A stretch of DNA of 10,370 nucleotides from Pseudomonadota bacterium (lineage in GTDB: Bacteria; Pseudomonadota; Alphaproteobacteria; Acetobacterales; Acetobacteraceae): the NCBI GenBank assembly GCA_021808985.1, contig JAKBAQ010000086.1, positions 1-10,370 of the forward strand. The letters run 5' to 3'. This document shows, piece by piece, positions 6,868 through 10,370 of this stretch. The translations under genes and the position numbers were made by a program. Numbering within the stretch: the first letter of the stretch is position 1; each line of letters opens with the position of its first letter. The notes under the pieces were generated by a model. That model made no database searches. It saw nothing but the letters and a program-made list of their open reading frames with translations, and was not told the DNA's origin.

Positions 6868-7922
6868 GCGTGCTTCGGCCGCTCCGCGATGGCCGGCAGA
6901 ACGGCCCGCAATCTGGCCGGGAGCAGGCCGACGGCGAACTTGCGGGTCGGGTTCCAGAAGGCCGAGAGCAGCAGCAGCGCCGCGCCGATGACAAAACCGG
7001 TGGCGGCGAAGCTCACCTCCGGTGAGCCGGCGGCGCGGATCAGCGCGCTGATGGCGTAGATGACATAGATCAGCGCCGCCGTGAGCATGGCCCGCCGGTC
7101 AATGATGAGGGCGAGCAGCGTCATCAGCAGATACAGGCCCACCACCAGCCCGGCCAGGGCATAGGCATTTTGCCCGGGCGCAAATACGCCCAGCATGTGG
7201 AACAGCGCATGCACGATGAGCGGCGCCGCCGCCAGATGCAGCCAGAAGGCGATGTCCGTCCGCCGCGTGGCGCGCTGGCGGTCGCTCATGTCCCAGCGCA
7301 TGGCGAGCGCGAACAGCGCCAGCCCGCCAGCCAGGTGCAGCGCCGGCATGAAGAAGCGCAGGCCGGGGATGAACATGCGCAGCAACGCGAGCAGGCTGAC
7401 CAGCCCGGTGAGGCTCATGAACGCGGCGGTGATGGGCACCTGAAACCGCCGCCAGTGCAGCATGTAGGCCAGGGTCATGAAGCCGCTGACGGCGAACAGG
7501 TCAAACTGCGCGTTCCACAAATTGGTCCAGACGAATATGTCCGCCTGTTTCAGCGCATGGGCGATGACGGCCGCGAACAGCATGGCGGCGCCCAGGCCAT
7601 AGCTGAGCGCGAGCACGATGCTGGGCAGCGAGAGCCGGCGCCGGCGGGTGAAATACTCCGCCAGCCCCCATGAGGCCCCCATCATGGCCGCGCCGGCGAG
7701 GAGGAAGGAGATTTTACCGGCCAGCCAGCCCGCGCCGGTGAGGAAGACCATCATGGCGATGGAGATGAAGATATCGTTAAAGCCGGTGAGCAGGCGGAAC
7801 TGTTCCTCATCGGGCGCGGCGCGATGCCGGCCGATGAAGGCGCGAAACGCATCCACATCCTCGGGTTTGAGCGCCCCGGCGGCGGCGGCGGCGTCCAGCT
7901 CCTCGTCGTTATAAATCGTCAT
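6864..7922 (-). CDS. Uncharacterised multi-pass inner membrane protein
   Basis: I do not recognise a characterised function. The 352-aa protein has a soluble, acidic N-terminal segment of about 45 residues (NDEELDAAAAAGALKPEDVD), which looks helical, then the motif FRLLTGFNDIFISIAM leading into the membrane. I count about ten hydrophobic segments from residue 49 to about 330, for example WLAGKISFLLAGAAMMG, LIVHALFHMLGVF and LVVGLYLLMTLLALII. A short basic tail (PARLRAVLPAIAERPKH) follows. The layout of an N-terminal helical leader before many helices resembles DUF2157-type membrane proteins, but this is a loose likeness only. There is no signal peptide and no obvious catalytic or transporter motif. 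The ribosome binding site is weak (GGAA close to the ATG). It overlaps the GNAT stop by 4 bp and lies downstream of sodB, beyond the sodB terminator. Confidence 0.75.
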   Translation of the reverse strand: MTIYNDEELDAAAAAGALKPEDVDAFRAFIGRHRAAPDEEQFRLLTGFNDIFISIAMMVFLTGAGWLAGKISFLLAGAAMMGASWGLAEYFTRRRRLSLPSIVLALSYGLGAAMLFAAVIAHALKQADIFVWTNLWNAQFDLFAVSGFMTLAYMLHWRRFQVPITAAFMSLTGLVSLLALLRMFIPGLRFFMPALHLAGGLALFALAMRWDMSDRQRATRRTDIAFWLHLAAAPLIVHALFHMLGVFAPGQNAYALAGLVVGLYLLMTLLALIIDRRAMLTAALIYVIYAISALIRAAGSPEVSFAATGFVIGAALLLLSAFWNPTRKFAVGLLPARLRAVLPAIAERPKHA

Positions 7923-7981
7923 CTTGTTCCGGGATGTTCAGGAAAGGCCGCCGCCGCTTGGGGGCAGGCGGGCGGCGCAAC

Positions 7982-8007
7982 AAAAAGGGGGCGTCGCCGC
8001 CCCCTTT
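7982..8007 (-). terminator. Intrinsic terminator of sodB
   Basis: A perfect 10-bp stem (7984-7993 paired with 7998-8007, core GGGGGCG/CGCCCCC) with a 4-base loop starts 8 bases after the sodB stop. Read on the minus strand it ends in a run of five T residues (7986-7982), giving the usual hairpin plus U-tract. It probably isolates sodB from the membrane-protein gene downstream. It is the only convincing intrinsic terminator I found in the window. Confidence 0.85.
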
Positions 8008-8014
8008 CGCCAAG

Positions 8015-8623
8015 TCAGCCGGCCAGCAGCGCGGCTTCGGCATATTCATAGTTGGCGATCTTATCCAGCCAGTTGGTGATATAGTCCGGGCGGCGGTTGC
8101 GGAAGTCCAGATAGTAGCTGTGCTCCCACACATCGAGCGCCAGCAGCACCTTGCCCTCGCCGGTGGCGAGCGGGTTGGCGCCGTTGGGGGTCTTGGCCAT
8201 TTTCAGCTTGCCGTCGGCGGCCAGCACCAGCCAGGCCCAGCCGGAGCCGAACTGGCCGACGCCTGCGGCCTTGAAGGCATCCTTGAACGCCGCCACGGAG
8301 CCGAAATCCTCCACCAGCTTGGCTTCGAGCTTGGGCGGGATCACGCCGCCATTGGGGCTCATGTTCTGCCAGAAGATATTGTGGTTCCAATGCTGCCCGG
8401 CATTGTTGAACACCGGCGCCAGCTCCGGCTTGTTGTAGGAGAAGGCGACGATTTCCTCGAGCGTCTTGCCCTGAAGGTCGGCGTTTTTCTCGACGAAGCC
8501 GTTCAGCGCGGTCACATAGGCCTGGTGGTGCTTGCCGTGATGCAGTTCCAGCGTTTCCTCGCACATGCCGGCGGCGGCCAGCGCGGTTTTGGCGTAGGGC
8601 AGGGTGGGGAGTTCGAAAGCCAT
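8015..8623 (-). CDS. sodB: Iron-type superoxide dismutase
   Basis: Converts superoxide to oxygen and hydrogen peroxide, probably in the cytosol since no signal peptide is present. It is 202 aa, the normal length. The N-terminus (MAFELPTLPYAKTAL) is very like E. coli SodB. By alignment the metal ligands are His28 (LHHGKHH), His81 (QHWNHN), Asp164 and His168 (DVWEHSYYLD); all four are present. Gln77, in NNAGQHWNH, occupies the position where Fe enzymes carry the second-sphere glutamine, and GQFGSGWAWLV lacks the alternative Gln of Mn enzymes, so Fe rather than Mn use is favoured. An AGGAG at 8632-8636 lies 8 bases before the ATG. The gene has its own terminator and a divergent neighbour, suggesting a single-gene transcript. 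A cambialistic enzyme cannot be excluded. Confidence 0.97.
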   Translation of the reverse strand: MAFELPTLPYAKTALAAAGMCEETLELHHGKHHQAYVTALNGFVEKNADLQGKTLEEIVAFSYNKPELAPVFNNAGQHWNHNIFWQNMSPNGGVIPPKLEAKLVEDFGSVAAFKDAFKAAGVGQFGSGWAWLVLAADGKLKMAKTPNGANPLATGEGKVLLALDVWEHSYYLDFRNRRPDYITNWLDKIANYEYAEAALLAG

Positions 8624-8662
8624 CAGCGGGTCTCCTGGTTAAAAGTTTTCTTCGTCGTGCCG

Positions 8663-8693
8663 ATTAGCTATGGACTGCGCATGCCTCCGTCAA
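8663..8693 (-). promoter_or_regulatory. Candidate sodB promoter
   Basis: On the minus strand, TTGACG (8693-8688, five of six to the -35 consensus) lies upstream of an A/T-rich TAGCTAAT (8670-8663). The -10 is ambiguous: TAGCTA at 17-base spacing is a poor match, and GCTAAT at 19-base spacing is a better match. The -35 box would sit inside the first codons of the divergent gene. A leader of about 30 bases would precede the sodB ATG. No Fur or other regulator site was recognised in the 57-bp spacer. Confidence 0.35.
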
Positions 8694-9385
8694 GCGACCA
8701 TTTATACCTCCAACGCCTCCAGCGCGCTGATCCCGATCGCTATTTTTGCACTTTGTTCGCGCCAGCCAATGCGCGCGGCACCCTGGCGCTGCTTTATCTG
8801 TTCAACAACGAGCTGGCGCGCGCGCGCGAGGTGGCCTCCGAGCCGCTGCTGGCGCGCATCCGCCTGCAATGGTGGCGCGAGGTGGTGGAGGGCGAGGCGA
8901 AACAACATGATATCGCCACACCGCTCAGCGCCGCGCTCAAGGACGGGGTTTTCGCCCGCGCGGATTTGCTGGCGCTGATCGAGGCGCGCGAGATCGAGGC
9001 GCAGGGGGAGATCCCCGACGCGGCGGCGTTCTTCGCCTATGCGCGCGGCACGGCGGGCCGGCTGGCGCGCATCGCGGGGCAGATATTGGGGGCGGATTCG
9101 GCGGTCATCGAGGATCTGGGCACGGCCTACGGCGTCTCCGGCATTCTGCGCGCCGTCTCCTTTCTGGCGGCGCAGGAGCGTTCGCTGTTACCAGGCGACG
9201 CCACGCCGCTGGACAAGCTGGCCGCCCAGGCCCGCACCTTGCTGGACCAGCGCCCCCCCCGCATGGCGCTGGCGGCGGCGCTGCCGGCGGCATTCGCCCG
9301 GCGGGATCTGGGCAAGCCCTTCGCTCCGCGCAGCCTGGCTGACAAATTCGCGGTGCTGCGCGCGGCGCTCACGGGCCGGGTGTGA
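8681..9385 (+). CDS. Squalene/phytoene synthase-family protein, NDUFAF6-like
   Basis: All-helical protein of 234 aa with the isoprenoid synthase (SQS/PSY) fold. The family recall comes from YLFNNELARAREVASEPLLA, RLQWWREVVEG, YARGTAGRLARI and EDLGTAYGVSGILRAV. Active squalene or phytoene synthases carry two Asp-rich metal motifs. Here the first motif region (about 39-50) reads YLFNNELARARE without the paired Asp, and the second (about 145-161) reads LGTAYGVSGILRAVSFL where RDxxED is expected. The pattern and the short length fit the mitochondrial complex I assembly factor NDUFAF6 and its alphaproteobacterial homologues better than a carotenoid or hopanoid enzyme. ATG 8681 is chosen because similarity begins there. 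The frame is open much further upstream, antisense to sodB, which is a shadow. The ribosome binding site is weak (GGA at 8672-8674). A run of eight C lies at 9253-9260. Confidence 0.82.
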   Translation: MPPSSDHLYLQRLQRADPDRYFCTLFAPANARGTLALLYLFNNELARAREVASEPLLARIRLQWWREVVEGEAKQHDIATPLSAALKDGVFARADLLALIEAREIEAQGEIPDAAAFFAYARGTAGRLARIAGQILGADSAVIEDLGTAYGVSGILRAVSFLAAQERSLLPGDATPLDKLAAQARTLLDQRPPRMALAAALPAAFARRDLGKPFAPRSLADKFAVLRAALTGRV

Positions 9386-10295
9386 TGCCAAGCCCGGTCA
9401 GGGCCTCGGCGGCCTCCCACAGCGCGCGGGCCGTGGCGGCGTCCAGCGCCTGCTTCTCGGGCCTGGCCTTGCCCGGCGGGCCGCGGAATTCCTTGAAGCC
9501 GGTGGGGCCGTAATAGCCGCCGGGCGTCACATCCGCCGCGGTGGCGGCCAACAGCGTGGGCAGCGCTCCGGCCTCGCCGGATTGCGAGATGAACGGCTCC
9601 ACCAGTTTAAGGCCAAGCGCCGTGAGGGTCCCGGCGCCGGGACCATTGGCGATCAGCTCGGTGCGCGCGATGCCCGGATGCGCCGCCAGCGAGAGCAGGC
9701 CCCAGCCTCCGGCATCGGCGCGGCGCTGCAACTCCATGGCGAACATCAGCATCGCCAGCTTTGATTGGCTGTATGCCCGCCAGGGCTTGTAGGCGCGGGC
9801 GGATTGCAGATCCGCCAGATCAATCCGCCCCTGCCGGTGCGCGATGGAGGAGAGCTGGATCACGCGCGGGGCGGGGGCTTTCATCAACGTGGGGAGCAGC
9901 AGCGCGGTGAGGGCGAAATGTCCCAGAAAATTCACGCCGAATTGCAGCTCGAAGCCATCGGCGGTGGTCTGCCGGGCGGGCGGGGCCATCACGCCCGCAT
10001 TGTTGATCAGCAAATCAAGCGTGCCGTGCGCGGCCTTGAAGCGGGCCGCGAAATCATGCACCGAGGCGAGGCGGCTGAGGTCCAGCGGCCCGAACACCGC
10101 GCGGCCGGGTGCCGCGGCGTTTATTTTCGCCGCCGCCGCCGCACCTTTTTCAGCGTTGCGGCAGGCCAGGATTACATTGGCTCCGGCCTTTGCCAGCTCC
10201 AGCGCGGTGAAATAGCCGATCCCGCTATTGGCTCCGGTGATAACCGCCAGTTTTCCCGCCTGCGAGGGAATATCGCCAGAAGCCCCTGCGTTCAT
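9369..10295 (-). CDS. Short-chain dehydrogenase/reductase (retinol dehydrogenase-like)
   Basis: NAD(P)-dependent oxidoreductase of the classical SDR superfamily, 308 aa, cytosolic. The Rossmann cofactor motif is TGANSGIG (20-27), followed by the strand VILACRNAEKG, whose Arg46 suggests NADP preference. LDLSRLASVHDF, NNAG (98-101), LSS (148-150, catalytic Ser) and the active-site YSQSK (Tyr175, Lys179) are all present. PGIARTEL follows the usual post-catalytic position. The extended C-terminus and the GANSGIG/CRN pattern resemble the retinol dehydrogenase, WW-domain oxidoreductase and protochlorophyllide reductase-like subgroup; the real substrate is unknown. GGAGGG, 5 bases before the ATG, lies inside the end of hemB with a one-base gap between the genes, so the pair is probably translationally coupled. 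The 3' end overlaps the convergent synthase-like gene by 17 bp. Confidence 0.9.
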   Translation of the reverse strand: MNAGASGDIPSQAGKLAVITGANSGIGYFTALELAKAGANVILACRNAEKGAAAAAKINAAAPGRAVFGPLDLSRLASVHDFAARFKAAHGTLDLLINNAGVMAPPARQTTADGFELQFGVNFLGHFALTALLLPTLMKAPAPRVIQLSSIAHRQGRIDLADLQSARAYKPWRAYSQSKLAMLMFAMELQRRADAGGWGLLSLAAHPGIARTELIANGPGAGTLTALGLKLVEPFISQSGEAGALPTLLAATAADVTPGGYYGPTGFKEFRGPPGKARPEKQALDAATARALWEAAEALTGLGITPGP

Positions 10296-10296
10296 C

Positions 10297-10370
10297 TCAG
10301 CCCTCCAGAAGTTTGGCCGCCTCCACCGCGAAATAGGTGAGCACGCCAGAGCACCCGGCGCGCTTGAAGC
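10297..10370 (-). CDS. hemB: Delta-aminolevulinic acid dehydratase (porphobilinogen synthase), 3' end only
   Basis: The last 23 codons plus stop of a gene entering from the right edge on the minus strand. The translation is FKRAGCSGVLTYFAVEAAKL followed by LEG and a stop. The pattern (F/I)KRAGxxxxxTYFAxxxA is the conserved C-terminus of HemB, which condenses two 5-aminolevulinate molecules to porphobilinogen in haem and cobalamin synthesis. The stop TGA is one base from the SDR start codon. The call rests on this short tail alone, but the match is distinctive. Catalytic lysines and metal ligands lie outside the window. Confidence 0.82.
   Translation of the reverse strand, partial: FKRAGCSGVLTYFAVEAAKLLEG
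10301..10306 (-). promoter_or_regulatory. SDR ribosome binding site within hemB
   Basis: Minus-strand GGAGGG, formed by the final Leu-Glu-Gly codons of hemB, lies five bases before the SDR ATG. It fixes the SDR start and indicates coupled translation with hemB. Confidence 0.65.

Noticed and set aside
7934..8680. Upstream extension of the synthase-like frame by about 249 codons
   Set aside because: It runs antisense through the whole of sodB and its terminator. Family similarity starts only at the ATG at 8681.

Overview
The window is GC-rich, densely packed bacterial chromosome and looks alphaproteobacterial. The clearest evidence is the run pcm-like / tolC / popZ-family / valS, an arrangement I associate with alphaproteobacterial chromosomes. 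An NDUFAF6-like protein and an iron-type superoxide dismutase also fit. Strong GC3 bias and the protein sequences suggest the Rhodospirillales/Acetobacteraceae side, but this is an inference and no rRNA is present to settle it.

Layout. Positions 1-5413 (+) hold a likely co-transcribed housekeeping block: a protein-L-isoaspartate O-methyltransferase family protein (5' end outside the window), a TolC-type outer membrane channel, a PopZ/DUF2497 polar organiser, and valyl-tRNA synthetase starting at TTG. Facing it is a family 2 glycosyltransferase (5423-6202, -). A divergent spacer of about 230 bp follows, holding a good sigma70-like promoter for the glycosyltransferase, then a GNAT acetyltransferase (6433-6867, +). 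Convergent to that is an unrecognised membrane protein with about ten helices (6864-7922, -). Upstream of it, on the same strand, is sodB (8015-8623, -), which has a clear intrinsic terminator. Divergent from sodB is a short squalene/phytoene-synthase-fold protein lacking the catalytic aspartates, resembling the complex I assembly factor NDUFAF6 (8681-9385, +). Its end overlaps an SDR oxidoreductase (9369-10295, -). One base upstream of the SDR lies the 3' end of hemB, running off the right edge.

How the genes relate. The left block covers envelope export, cell polarity and translation, with no obvious shared pathway; it is probably an old linkage group. sodB and the NDUFAF6-like gene share a 57-bp head-to-head spacer. 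hemB and the SDR are almost certainly co-transcribed, since the SDR ribosome binding site lies inside the last codons of hemB. Three convergent gene pairs meet with 9 bp or less between them, or overlap.

I found no mobile element, CRISPR array, tRNA, rRNA, toxin-antitoxin pair or defence island, and no convincing new system. The most interesting points are functional: degenerate active sites in the Pcm-like and synthase-like proteins, the uncharacterised membrane protein, the A/T-rich rare-codon patches in tolC, and hemB-SDR coupling.
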